Position numbers and translations under genes: made by a program. The notes beneath the pieces are model-generated. The model ran no database searches. It saw only the letters and a program-made list of their open reading frames with translations, and was not told the origin of the DNA. Shown here one piece after another: positions 18,422 to 27,164 of a stretch of DNA of 64,000 nt. This DNA comes from Blastopirellula marina (GTDB lineage Bacteria > Planctomycetota > Planctomycetia > Pirellulales > Thermoguttaceae), in NCBI GenBank assembly GCA_020721965.1, contig DYLS01000003.1:1-64000 (forward strand), given 5' to 3'. Each line of letters opens with the position of its first letter. Positions within the stretch are counted from its first letter, which is position 1.

Positions 18422-18620
18422 TTCTTCCCTCGAATCGCAGCGCAGGTCCCGACAGGTTCAACCAGAACCCATCACGTCGGGGAAGCCGGGAAGCTTTCCT
18501 ATACCCTGTCGGAAAACTTCCCTCTGCCCTGACGAGAAGCTTTCCTTGAACTTGTTCCAAAGGCCAGAGGCGGCCCCCTTTCAATAGCTTAGCTTTTTCG
18601 TGAAACATTGTCACAGTCGG

Positions 18621-18815
18621 CGCCCTGTCATCTTGCCGTCGCAACCGGCGCCCTCATCATCATCCTTTTGCAGCAGACAGCCCCACCATCATCATTTTGC
18701 AGCGGGCAGCCTCATCATCATGCTGATGCAGCGAGCGTGCCCATCATCTTGCTGTTGCAGACGGCGCCCCAATCATCATCCTGATGCAACCGGTGCCCCC
18801 GTCATCATCGCAGAT
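18621..18815. repeat. Degenerate ~29-bp tandem repeat, 6-7 units
   Basis: Recurring cgcccc(a)atcatcatcctgatgcaaccgg-like unit. Confidence 0.8.
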
Positions 18816-18977
18816 AGTAAGGCCGCTGCATTGAGAACCATTAGCTCCGGGGGCACCGCGCGGCCTGATCCCACGTCTTGGCGCCCAACCAACCGGCGTC
18901 TGCCGAATACAGGGGGATCCAGCGGGCGGCACCAAATGGCGCTATCCGGCTAGGGTGCGATCGTTTGCCTTCCGCGT

Positions 18978-19125
18978 ACCGTTCACGGGTGGATTCAAGC
19001 GGGAAATGCTGGGTTTTCGCGAGCCGTTTGGGAAAAACGCGCTGCTCGTCGCCGCCGATCGCTCACGGGGACCACATGATGTTGGAGGTGTGGTGGCATG
19101 CCGTCCCGAACGTTCCGTGAACGGT
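18978..19125. mobile_element. ~148-bp MITE-like element with ACCGTTCACGG/CCGTGAACGGT ends
   Basis: Perfect 11-bp inverted ends (18978-18988, 19115-19125); internal similarity to 49035-49185 and 30976-31093. Confidence 0.75.
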
Positions 19126-19253
19126 CACCCTTCCGCTTTCGACGTCATTCGGCGCTGAAACCGCATTCAGCGGCGCTGGTGCTTCCAAAAGAAATTGGAG
19201 TTGCTAACATAAGGGCGATGCTTTTTCCTTCCGTACGAGTGGAGGTCGTGCCC

Positions 19254-22200
19254 ATGCGAGTCGCCTGCCTGAGATTTGTCCTTCCCCTCGTTATTCGCTT
19301 GGTCGCTCGACGCAGCTTCAGACGATCGGTCTTCAGAGTATCGGTCTCAGCCGCGATAATCGCTGCCTCTGCGCTGGCGGGGCCTCGTGCGGGAAAGGCA
19401 CAGCAGCTGCCCGGCCCTGCAACAGCGGAGGGCATTGTCAACGATCAATTTCGCGAAGGGAACGCCACGCCAAAGGGTTGGTCCCTGGTCGGAGAAGGCG
19501 GCCAATGGGTGGATCGAGATATCTTGGAGCTACGGGGTACCGGCCAATCCGCCGCCGCTTGGGTCGCGCGCGAACACATCATTCAGCCCGGTGGCCTGTA
19601 CGAGCTTCAGTTTTCTGCGCGACGGGAGAACGGTAGCGGGGGTTGCATCGTCAGCGGTCCGGCGGATGTCAATCGCGACTATCACGACATCGGGCCGGAA
19701 TGGCGGACATACCGTCACGTGTTTCGCGCGAGCGATGCATCCTCGCGCGATCTTCCACTGAGGCTAGGGCATTGGGAGGCGTCCGGGACGATCCAGTTCG
19801 ATTGGGTCCGATTAGCACCCGTCATCCCGGTGTATCAGCAAACGGCTGTCGGACCGCTGGGTACCGACGAGGCCATTCGCAATGGCCAATACGTCTTCCA
19901 TACGCAATTCGGCGGTCTTGGGACCAATCATCACCGCGTGCTGCACTATGCCACGGCGGGATTCAATACCAATCGATGGACGTTCGGCAACGGTGAGGTC
20001 GTTTACCGCTTTCAATTGCCTGGCAGAAGCTTTAAGGCCGCCCGGGTGCAGTTCGAGGTCGGTTATCACCAGCGCGGAGCGATTGTGGCGGAGTGCTCCA
20101 CAGACGCTCAGACGTGGTCGCGTCTGGCGGCTCTTGGGGAGTTAGGTACCGCAGAGGGCACGGTCCCCGACGAGCTGCTTTCCGCCGGCACTCTTTACCT
20201 TCGATTTCGCGCGGAGGGTGACTCAGCGTCGGTTCAGCTTCATCAGTTTCGTTTCGAAGGAGAGCTGGATCGCCCGACTCCCGATGTAGAAGGGCAGACC
20301 TGGTACGCCGCATGGCGTGGTGAAAGCGATTTCGCCGGGCTGATCGAATCCTTGGAATGCCGAGGGACCTTCGGCGAATCGCGATCCTTGCTGGGGGCCT
20401 TGCGACGAGCACCTCTCAACGTGCCAAGCCTCGAACTTGGGTGCTCGATTACCAATCCCATTGGACGCACCACTGCCCTCAACCGCATCGAGGCTGCATT
20501 CGATGCGGCGGGGCGCGCGAAATTCGAAATACCGCTGCCCTTAAGGGCACCCGGCAGCCACCGAGCCAGTATTGAAATTCGAGCGGCCGGTCGCACCTTG
20601 GGAACTCTCGATTTGACCATCCCCATCTCGGAGTTCCAGCGCACCGATTACGGCGACATGATCAGGGATGGCGCGAACGGCGCGATCTGGTGGTGCGAAG
20701 CCGGGTGGAAGATTCCCCGCGACCGACCGCCGCCGTCTCCCACGGCCGGCGCTGTCCGCGAGGTGCGTCTGGAGGCGGGCAGAGGCGATCACGAGGCCTT
20801 ACAGGTCGTCCTGCATCCCAAACGCGATCTTCGGGGTTTGCAGTGCGAGGTGAGCGATTTCGCGGGACCGGGAGGGGCGGTCTTGTCACGCGATCATGTC
20901 GAAGTATTCCAAGTGCATTACCATTTCGTTCACACGCCGACCGACGCGACGGCAGTCCGCGGTTGGTGGCCAGACGCCTTGCCACCACTCCGGTCCCCGC
21001 TGAATTTACCGGCCGGTTGGAATCAACCGCTGTGGATTCTGGTGCACATCCCCCGCGAGGCCACCGCCGGGGACTACCGCGGCACCCTGCATCTGCTGGC
21101 GGATGGCTGGCACGAGGATGTGCCGATCTCGCTCCACATCTGGGATTTCACCCTCCCCGAGCGCAATCACATCGAAACGGCGTTCGGATTCAGCCCAGGT
21201 ACGGCCTTCCAATACCACAATGTAACGACCGAGGCTGATCGCCGCCGGATCGTAGATATGTACCTCCGCAGCTTTTCCGAACACCGTATTTCACCCTACG
21301 ACCCGGTCCCTCTCGACCCCTTCCACGTCCGGTTCGAAGCGGATGCCGATCCGCCTCGCGCGGTGCTCGATTTCTCCAGGTTTGATCCCGCCATGGCCCG
21401 GGCGGTCGATGAGTTTCACTTCACCGGAATCCGCCTCCCCATTCAAGGCATGGGAGGAGGAACCTTCCACGATCGCTACGAACCGTCGATCAACGGCCTG
21501 GGCGAGGATTCTGCCAAGTATCAGGCCATGTTCGCCGATCAGGTGCGGCAATTGGAGCAGCACCTTCGTGAAAAAGGCTGGCTCGAGATGGCCTACATTT
21601 ATTGGTTCGATGAACCGGACCCCAAGGACTACGACTTTGTTCGCCGCGGTATGCAGCGATTGAAGCAATATGCCCCCGGTCTCCGCCGCATGTTGACCGA
21701 ACAACCCGAGGAGCCGCTCTTCGGCGCCGCCGATATCTGGTGTCCCGTCACGCCGAACTACGACCATGAGTTGGCCGAGCGGCGTCGCGCCGCGGGCGAG
21801 CACTTTTGGTGGTATGTGTGCACAGGCCCCAAGGCACCGTTCTGTACGTTATTCATCGACCACCCGGCTACCGAATTGCGGGTGTGGCTATGGCAAACGT
21901 GGCAACGGAAGATCGACGGAATACTCGTCTGGTCGTCCAACTACTGGACATCCTCGGCGGCTTTTCCGGATGGATTTCAGGACCCCTACGAAGACCCCAT
22001 GGGCTATGTGAGCGGTTATTTCACGCCCGAGGGCGTCAAACGCTACTGGGGAAACGGGGACGGCCGGTTTGTATATCCCCCCCTTGCGGCGAGGACGCCG
22101 GGGCGCCACGAGGGTCGCCCCATCCTCGAACCGCCCGTATCCAGCATTCGCTGGGAGATGCTCCGCGAAGGCATCGAGGATTGGGAGATGCTGTATCTTT

Positions 22201-22412
22201 TGCGGGAGCTTTTGCAGCGTGAGCGGGATCGCTTATCTGACGCGCGGAGGCAGGAATTCGAGAGGCTGCTCGATGTGCCGCCGGAAATCACAGCCGACAT
22301 GACCAAATTCACGACCGACCCGCGGCCGATCCATGCACGGCGGGCCGCGATCGCCCAAGCCATCGAGACCATCCGTGCCTTGGACGGCGAGGCCCCCACA
22401 CGCAGCCCGTGA
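19254..22412 (+). CDS. Secreted glycoside hydrolase-like protein with DUF4091
   Basis: YIYWFDEPDPKDYDFVRRGMQRLKQYAPGLRRMLTEQP..WWYVCTGP..WQTWQRKIDGILVWSSNYW..EGIEDWEMLYLLREL is DUF4091-like; start uncertain (ORF opens at 19098). Confidence 0.83.
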   Translation: MRVACLRFVLPLVIRLVARRSFRRSVFRVSVSAAIIAASALAGPRAGKAQQLPGPATAEGIVNDQFREGNATPKGWSLVGEGGQWVDRDILELRGTGQSAAAWVAREHIIQPGGLYELQFSARRENGSGGCIVSGPADVNRDYHDIGPEWRTYRHVFRASDASSRDLPLRLGHWEASGTIQFDWVRLAPVIPVYQQTAVGPLGTDEAIRNGQYVFHTQFGGLGTNHHRVLHYATAGFNTNRWTFGNGEVVYRFQLPGRSFKAARVQFEVGYHQRGAIVAECSTDAQTWSRLAALGELGTAEGTVPDELLSAGTLYLRFRAEGDSASVQLHQFRFEGELDRPTPDVEGQTWYAAWRGESDFAGLIESLECRGTFGESRSLLGALRRAPLNVPSLELGCSITNPIGRTTALNRIEAAFDAAGRAKFEIPLPLRAPGSHRASIEIRAAGRTLGTLDLTIPISEFQRTDYGDMIRDGANGAIWWCEAGWKIPRDRPPPSPTAGAVREVRLEAGRGDHEALQVVLHPKRDLRGLQCEVSDFAGPGGAVLSRDHVEVFQVHYHFVHTPTDATAVRGWWPDALPPLRSPLNLPAGWNQPLWILVHIPREATAGDYRGTLHLLADGWHEDVPISLHIWDFTLPERNHIETAFGFSPGTAFQYHNVTTEADRRRIVDMYLRSFSEHRISPYDPVPLDPFHVRFEADADPPRAVLDFSRFDPAMARAVDEFHFTGIRLPIQGMGGGTFHDRYEPSINGLGEDSAKYQAMFADQVRQLEQHLREKGWLEMAYIYWFDEPDPKDYDFVRRGMQRLKQYAPGLRRMLTEQPEEPLFGAADIWCPVTPNYDHELAERRRAAGEHFWWYVCTGPKAPFCTLFIDHPATELRVWLWQTWQRKIDGILVWSSNYWTSSAAFPDGFQDPYEDPMGYVSGYFTPEGVKRYWGNGDGRFVYPPLAARTPGRHEGRPILEPPVSSIRWEMLREGIEDWEMLYLLRELLQRERDRLSDARRQEFERLLDVPPEITADMTKFTTDPRPIHARRAAIAQAIETIRALDGEAPTRSP

Positions 22413-22436
22413 CGGCAGACCTTCGCCTTCCTGAGA

Positions 22437-23120
22437 TTAGGATTCGGCCGCTTCCCGAAGCTTTTTGCGCAGGCGGCAAAGCTTTGCGCGAAGAGGCCCG
22501 GCCGAGCACCCCAGTGCCCTGGCAATTTCGGCGATTGTCATGCCCTCCAATTGCAAGTGAAAAAGCCGTCGCTCTTCCGGCGTCAATTTTTCCAGGAGCC
22601 GGGCCAGATACTCTTCGTTCTCCAGTTCGGTCAGCGGCGTATTCCCCGCCCGCCCCACCGCATCCGATATCGCCGTCGCCGAAAGCGGGGGGACGTTTTT
22701 GCGCCGCTGCCGCCGCCAATAGAGCGCCACCTTGCGGCGTATGACCGTGGCCGCCAAGGCCACCAATTGCTCGGGTGATTCGAGCTGAAAGTGGCCGGCA
22801 CGTAGCCCGGGGATCAGCATGCGTTTCATGGATTGCACCAGGTCCAACGTATCGACCTGAGAACGGAGTAGCGGCCCCAATGAGACCCGGGCCACAATCT
22901 CGAATTTCGGCTCGCAACGCTGGAGCATGTGGGCCAAAGCCGCCTCGGACCCATCCGCCGCGCGCCGCACCAACTCCTGAAAGTCCATCTCTGCGAAGGA
23001 CGGCGAATCGTTCGACGGTGGGGCTTCTGGCACCATGGAGAACAAACGGTCGGCGGTTTGGATTTGGTAGAAAAACAGCACACAGCAGTTGCGACCCACA
23101 GCGCTGCAAGGCCGTCGCAC
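22437..23120 (-). CDS. ECF-type RNA polymerase sigma factor
   Basis: LVQSMKRMLIPGL..VIRRKVALYWRRQRRK..LEKLTPEERRLFHLQLEGMTIAEIARALGCSAGPLRAKLCRLRKKL: sigma2/sigma4 regions. Confidence 0.87.
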   Translation of the reverse strand: MRRPCSAVGRNCCVLFFYQIQTADRLFSMVPEAPPSNDSPSFAEMDFQELVRRAADGSEAALAHMLQRCEPKFEIVARVSLGPLLRSQVDTLDLVQSMKRMLIPGLRAGHFQLESPEQLVALAATVIRRKVALYWRRQRRKNVPPLSATAISDAVGRAGNTPLTELENEEYLARLLEKLTPEERRLFHLQLEGMTIAEIARALGCSAGPLRAKLCRLRKKLREAAES

Positions 23121-23267
23121 GCCAGGGCCGGGACGGAATGATCATCTACGTATTATAATGCGGAAATACCGCCGCGGTTTCGATGATGCCTTGTCGCCAA
23201 TGCGCAGCTCCGAACCACTGTGGAAGCAGCGCGCGGCCTGTAGTTCGCGACGGCCCTTCCCTCCCGA

Positions 23268-23385
23268 TCGCGAACAGCGCACGGTTGTCTGCCAGGCTCG
23301 ACAACTTATGGTGATGGGAACTAACGCCTCGCAATCTATGCTGGACACGCCATGCAATCAGGCAGACTTTGCGCTGTAGTATCAC
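23268..23385 (-). repeat. Dispersed ~118-bp MITE-like family copy (inverted)
   Basis: Minus strand gatactacagcgcaaagtctgcctgattgcatggcgtgtccagcatagattgcgaggc.. aligns with 27013-27128. Confidence 0.75.
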
Positions 23386-23470
23386 GTAGTATCAGGATGC
23401 CTTGACGCCTGATTCGAGCTGCGGTCTCAGACCAAGGGTCGTTTTCAACGGGAAATGGGATATTGAGGAA

Positions 23471-24274
23471 ATGCCAGACGCCCCCGTCGTCCTTCGCGTG
23501 GAAAATCTTTCGCTCACTCTGGGCGGCAAGGCGATCCTCCACAACGTCAGTTTCCACCTGCACGGCGGCGAGTACGTGTGCTTGGTGGGCGCGAATGGTT
23601 CGGGTAAGACGACGTTGCTGCGATGCCTCATCGGGTATTGCGGATCCTACACGGGTCGCATCTTGTGGTGGGGTCAGTGCAGGTCCACCATTTCCCAGCG
23701 TTACCTAGCGCGTCGCGTGGCCTACGTTCCTCAAGGTGAAGGCCGCTCCGCACCGTTTTCGGTGGTGGATTTCGTGATGCTGGCACGCTATCCGCATTGG
23801 GACCTTTTCCGATCGCCTGGCCCCCAAGATCGGCAAGCCGTGCGACGAGCCTTGCAATTGACGGATAGCGAACACTTGGCGGAGCGAGTGGTGGGAAGTC
23901 TCAGCGGCGGGGAGCGGCAGCGTGTGTGTCTGGCCGCTGCTCTGGCCCAGGAAGCGGAAGTCTTGCTCCTGGACGAGCCGACCACGTTTCTCGACTATCG
24001 CCACCAAGAGGATCTCCGCCGCTTGTTGACGCGGTTCAATCGCGAGTGTGGGGTGACCATTCTCGCCGTTACCCACGATCTGAATGCGGCCGTGCTCTCC
24101 GGCGAACGCGTGCTGGCCTTGCGCGACGGCCAACTGGCCTTTCAGGGCGCGCCCACCGAATTGATGTGTCCCGACGTTTTGAAACGAATCTATGCGGCCG
24201 AGCTGATCCTGACCCCGCATCCCACAGCCCAACTTCCGATGGTCTTGCCTTCCGTGCCCGGGGAGCTATCGTGA
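23471..24274 (+). CDS. ABC transporter ATP-binding protein (FecE/BtuD class)
   Basis: LVGANGSGKTTLLRCLIG Walker A; LSGGERQRVCLAAALAQEAEVLLLDEPTTFLD signature and Walker B. Confidence 0.95.
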   Translation: MPDAPVVLRVENLSLTLGGKAILHNVSFHLHGGEYVCLVGANGSGKTTLLRCLIGYCGSYTGRILWWGQCRSTISQRYLARRVAYVPQGEGRSAPFSVVDFVMLARYPHWDLFRSPGPQDRQAVRRALQLTDSEHLAERVVGSLSGGERQRVCLAAALAQEAEVLLLDEPTTFLDYRHQEDLRRLLTRFNRECGVTILAVTHDLNAAVLSGERVLALRDGQLAFQGAPTELMCPDVLKRIYAAELILTPHPTAQLPMVLPSVPGELS

Positions 24275-25269
24275 AGCGCGCCGACCTGCTTTTGATCTGG
24301 GTCCTCCTGATGGCGGTCGCAGCCCTCGCCGTTGCGCCATGGATCGGCCCGAAAATGCTCTCGCCTTCCCTCCTGTGGTCCAATGAGGATGCGTTGGATG
24401 CGACAATTCTCCGCGGAATTCGCTTGCCACGGGTCTTGACCGCCTTCGTTGCCGGGGCCGCCCTGGCCTTGGGCGGGATGACCTTTCAAGCCTTGTTTCG
24501 CAATCCCTTGGCAACGCCATACACGCTAGGGCTTGCCGGCGGCGCCTCGTTTGCCGCGGCGCTGGCCATTCAATTGGGGCTGAGTACTTCGTTCTTGGGC
24601 TTGTCAAGCGTTTCCTTGGCCGCCTTTGCAGGGGCTTGCGGCGTCATTCTACTCGTCTTCGCGTTGACCCGAATGCGAGCCGACTTCTCCACTGCAACAT
24701 TGTTGCTGGCCGGCGTGGCCCTAGGCTTTTTTTTCTCCAGCATGATCCTGGCGATGCAATACCTCAGCGATCCCACGCGGACCTTCCACATGCTGCGATG
24801 GATGATGGGAGGGCTGGAGGGCACCGCTGGTTACCGCGACCTTTGGGCCGTCCTTGTGCCGGCCGCACCCGCTGCCGCCATGCTAGCCGCCTTGCGCAAC
24901 GAGATGAACCTGCTAACCCTGGGGGAAGAGTGGGCAGTCGGGCGAGGGGTGGCTCTCGTCCGCACCAAGGCCCTGCTGCTGGGCCTGGTCGGCTGGATGG
25001 TGGCTTCCGTCGTCGCCATCTGTGGTCCGATCGGTTTCGTTGGCCTGATCGTGCCGCATATTTGCCGTTTGTTGGTGGGGCCCGATCACCGCCGCTTGTT
25101 TCCTGTCACCTTGGCCTTCGGTGGAACGTTTCTGGTCATTTGTGATACCGCGGCACGAACCGTCTTGGCTCCCACGGAGATTCCCGTTGGGATTATAACG
25201 TCCCTGCTGGGTGGCCCCTTCTTCTTGTGGCTTCTGATACGGCAGTCGCCTAGCGGATCGAGCCTGTGA
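24271..25269 (+). CDS. FecCD-family ABC transporter permease
   Basis: GTG start overlapping upstream stop (GTGA); LRGIRLPRVLTAFVAGAALALGGMTFQALFRNPLATPYTLGLAGGASFAA..GPIGFVGLIVPHICRLLVGPDHR. Confidence 0.95.
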   Translation: MKRADLLLIWVLLMAVAALAVAPWIGPKMLSPSLLWSNEDALDATILRGIRLPRVLTAFVAGAALALGGMTFQALFRNPLATPYTLGLAGGASFAAALAIQLGLSTSFLGLSSVSLAAFAGACGVILLVFALTRMRADFSTATLLLAGVALGFFFSSMILAMQYLSDPTRTFHMLRWMMGGLEGTAGYRDLWAVLVPAAPAAAMLAALRNEMNLLTLGEEWAVGRGVALVRTKALLLGLVGWMVASVVAICGPIGFVGLIVPHICRLLVGPDHRRLFPVTLAFGGTFLVICDTAARTVLAPTEIPVGIITSLLGGPFFLWLLIRQSPSGSSL

Positions 25270-25276
25270 AGGACGT

Positions 25277-25392
25277 AATCCTACAGCGCAAAGTCCGCTT
25301 GACTGCATGATGTGCCCGGCATATCTGGCGGACGGTATGTCTCACCACCACAAGATCTTGAGCCAAGCAAACAACTCTCCTCTGTAGTACCA
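25277..25392 (+). repeat. Dispersed ~118-bp MITE-like family copy
   Basis: taatcctacagcgcaaagtccgcttgactgcatgatgtgcccggcat..ccacaagatcttgagccaagcaaacaactctcctctgtagtacc. Confidence 0.8.
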
Positions 25393-25618
25393 AACGGCAA
25401 GGTCAGGGGACCACCGAGTCCGGAACCTCAAGCGCGCCCTGCACAGTCGTACACACGGCCATTCTGCCGCCATGAATCCATTCCGCTTGCCAAAAGCGTT
25501 CAGCGGCGTTCAAGAAACGGTTTGGCCTGACCGCATGGAACCGAGGTGCGGCCAGGCCATCATCAGTCCTTAGGATGTTAAGCTCGAGTTAGCGATTCAC
25601 GACTACGAATCGACAGCT

Positions 25619-26194
25619 TCACTTCGCGCAGCCGCAGGCCGGCTCGCAGGCGGGCTTTTCACAGGCCGGTTCACAGGCCGGTTCGCAAGCAGGAGCGCAG
25701 CAGACCCGCGCGGCACGGCGGGCACGAATCCGGTCGCACAGGCTGGGGCGGCAGCACGGGTTGCAAGCAGGCTCGCAGGCCGGCTCGCAAGCGGGCTTTT
25801 CGCAGGCCGGTTCACAGGCCGGTTCGCAAGCAGGAGCGCAGCAGACCCGCGCGGCACGGCGGGCACGAATCCGGTCGCACAGGCTGGGGCGGCAGCACGG
25901 GTTGCAAGCAGGCTCGCAGGCCGGCTCGCAAGCGGGCTTTTCGCAGGCCGGTTCACAGGCCGGTTCGCAAGCAGGAGCGCAGCAGACCCGCGCGGCACGG
26001 CGGGCACGAATCCGGTCGCACAGGCTGGGGCGGCAGCACGGGTTGCAAGCAGGCTCGCAGGCCGGTTCGCAGGCCGGGGCACACGCCGGCTCGCAACAAT
26101 GTTTGTGGAACAATCCTGCGTCGGCAGACTTCCAGCCTGCCAGGGAAATCATGGCCGCGACGGCCAACACACCCAACAAAGCGGTACGCCTCAT
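25619..26194 (-). CDS. Secreted cysteine-rich repeat protein (CEPA repeats)
   Basis: MRRTALLGVLAVAAMISLAGWKSADAGLFHKHCCEPACAPACEPACEPACNPCCRPSLCDRIRARRAARVCCAPACEPACEPACEKPACEPACEP... Confidence 0.8.
   Translation of the reverse strand: MRRTALLGVLAVAAMISLAGWKSADAGLFHKHCCEPACAPACEPACEPACNPCCRPSLCDRIRARRAARVCCAPACEPACEPACEKPACEPACEPACNPCCRPSLCDRIRARRAARVCCAPACEPACEPACEKPACEPACEPACNPCCRPSLCDRIRARRAARVCCAPACEPACEPACEKPACEPACGCAK
25652..26074. repeat. 141-bp (47-codon) tandem repeat, 3 copies, within the Cys-rich CDS
   Basis: gggcttttc recurs at 25652, 25793 and 25934 (exact period 141); intervening sequence nearly identical. Confidence 0.92.
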
Positions 26195-26676
26195 GGAACA
26201 CCTCTCCTTGAAATTAGAAACGTCGGGGACCGACAAACTCAACCGAAGGAACGCATCCTTCAAGATACCTGTTAGCTTATATCGACAGCGCAAACGTGGA
26301 TTTTTCCCCTGTTGACCCAAAAACCCCATAATGTTTTTGTTAACGAATTCAGCTTGTGACGAAGGAATCGTTTGGATCGATGCATGATGGGAAGCTCGAT
26401 GCCGGGCCTCGCAGAACTGCCCCAGAAATCTTTACTGGATTGGGCAATCGCGCAAACCACATTCAGACAACTCCTTTACCCTATTCATTCGATACATTGT
26501 ATTTCACTGACACAACACATATTACCATAGTCTCTTACACTCTTAAGCCAATCTGATTTGGCGAACCTGCATATCCACCCCACGTATGCTACTCTTTCAA
26601 TGGAACCGTATGTCTCCCCGTTTTACGGTGTTCGAGTTGTTGCACATATAGGGCGACCTACACAGAAAGGCGAAAA

Positions 26677-27015
26677 ATGACCGAAACCAATCTCGCCCAG
26701 GAAACGCGGTGGATTTATTCGGAGATTGGTGACGATCCTGATTTGCGGGATCTGATCCAATTATTTGTGGACGAAATGCCCGCTCGGATCGCCACGTTCG
26801 AGGACTTGCTGAAAGATGGGCGGTGGGACGATCTGCGACGTGCGGCCCATCAGCTCAAGGGCGCGGCGGGGAGTTATGGATATAGCAGTGTGACGGCGGC
26901 GGCCGCGGCCGTGGAACAAGCGATCCGCCAGGAAGCCCCCTTCGACGAGATCCGGCAACGCCTGACAGATCTTATCGATCTATGCCAGCGGACCCGGGTC
27001 TGGCCTACTGGCTGA
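26677..27015 (+). CDS. Hpt (histidine phosphotransfer) domain protein
   Basis: LIQLFVDEMPARIATFEDLLKDGRWDDLRRAAHQLKGAAGSYGYSSVTAAAAAVEQAI: AHQLKG phosphoacceptor motif. Confidence 0.93.
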   Translation: MTETNLAQETRWIYSEIGDDPDLRDLIQLFVDEMPARIATFEDLLKDGRWDDLRRAAHQLKGAAGSYGYSSVTAAAAAVEQAIRQEAPFDEIRQRLTDLIDLCQRTRVWPTG

Positions 27016-27128
27016 TACGACAGCACAAAGTCCGCCTGATGACACGCTGGGCGCAGCACAGATTGCGAGGCATCATGTCCGATCCTCGAAAGATGTTGAG
27101 TCACGCAGACAATCTTGTTCTGTAGCAC
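27013..27128 (+). repeat. Dispersed ~118-bp MITE-like family copy
   Basis: ctgatacgacagcacaaagtccgcctgatgacacg..aaagatgttgagtcacgcagacaatcttgttctgtagcac. Confidence 0.8.
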
Positions 27129-27164
27129 TCAGCCCTGCGGTCCCCACGGAATCCGGCCCGCAGA

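Noticed and set aside
25652-26074. Possible CRISPR array
   Set aside because: Repeats are 141-bp head-to-tail coding units with no unique spacers; no cas genes in the window.
25603-26082. Alternative repeat ORFs (RPASLLATRAAAPACATGF.. and QAGSQAGSQAG..) in the 141-bp repeat
   Set aside because: A 141-bp period keeps all frames open; only the frame with a signal peptide and upstream start (25619-26194) looks genuine.
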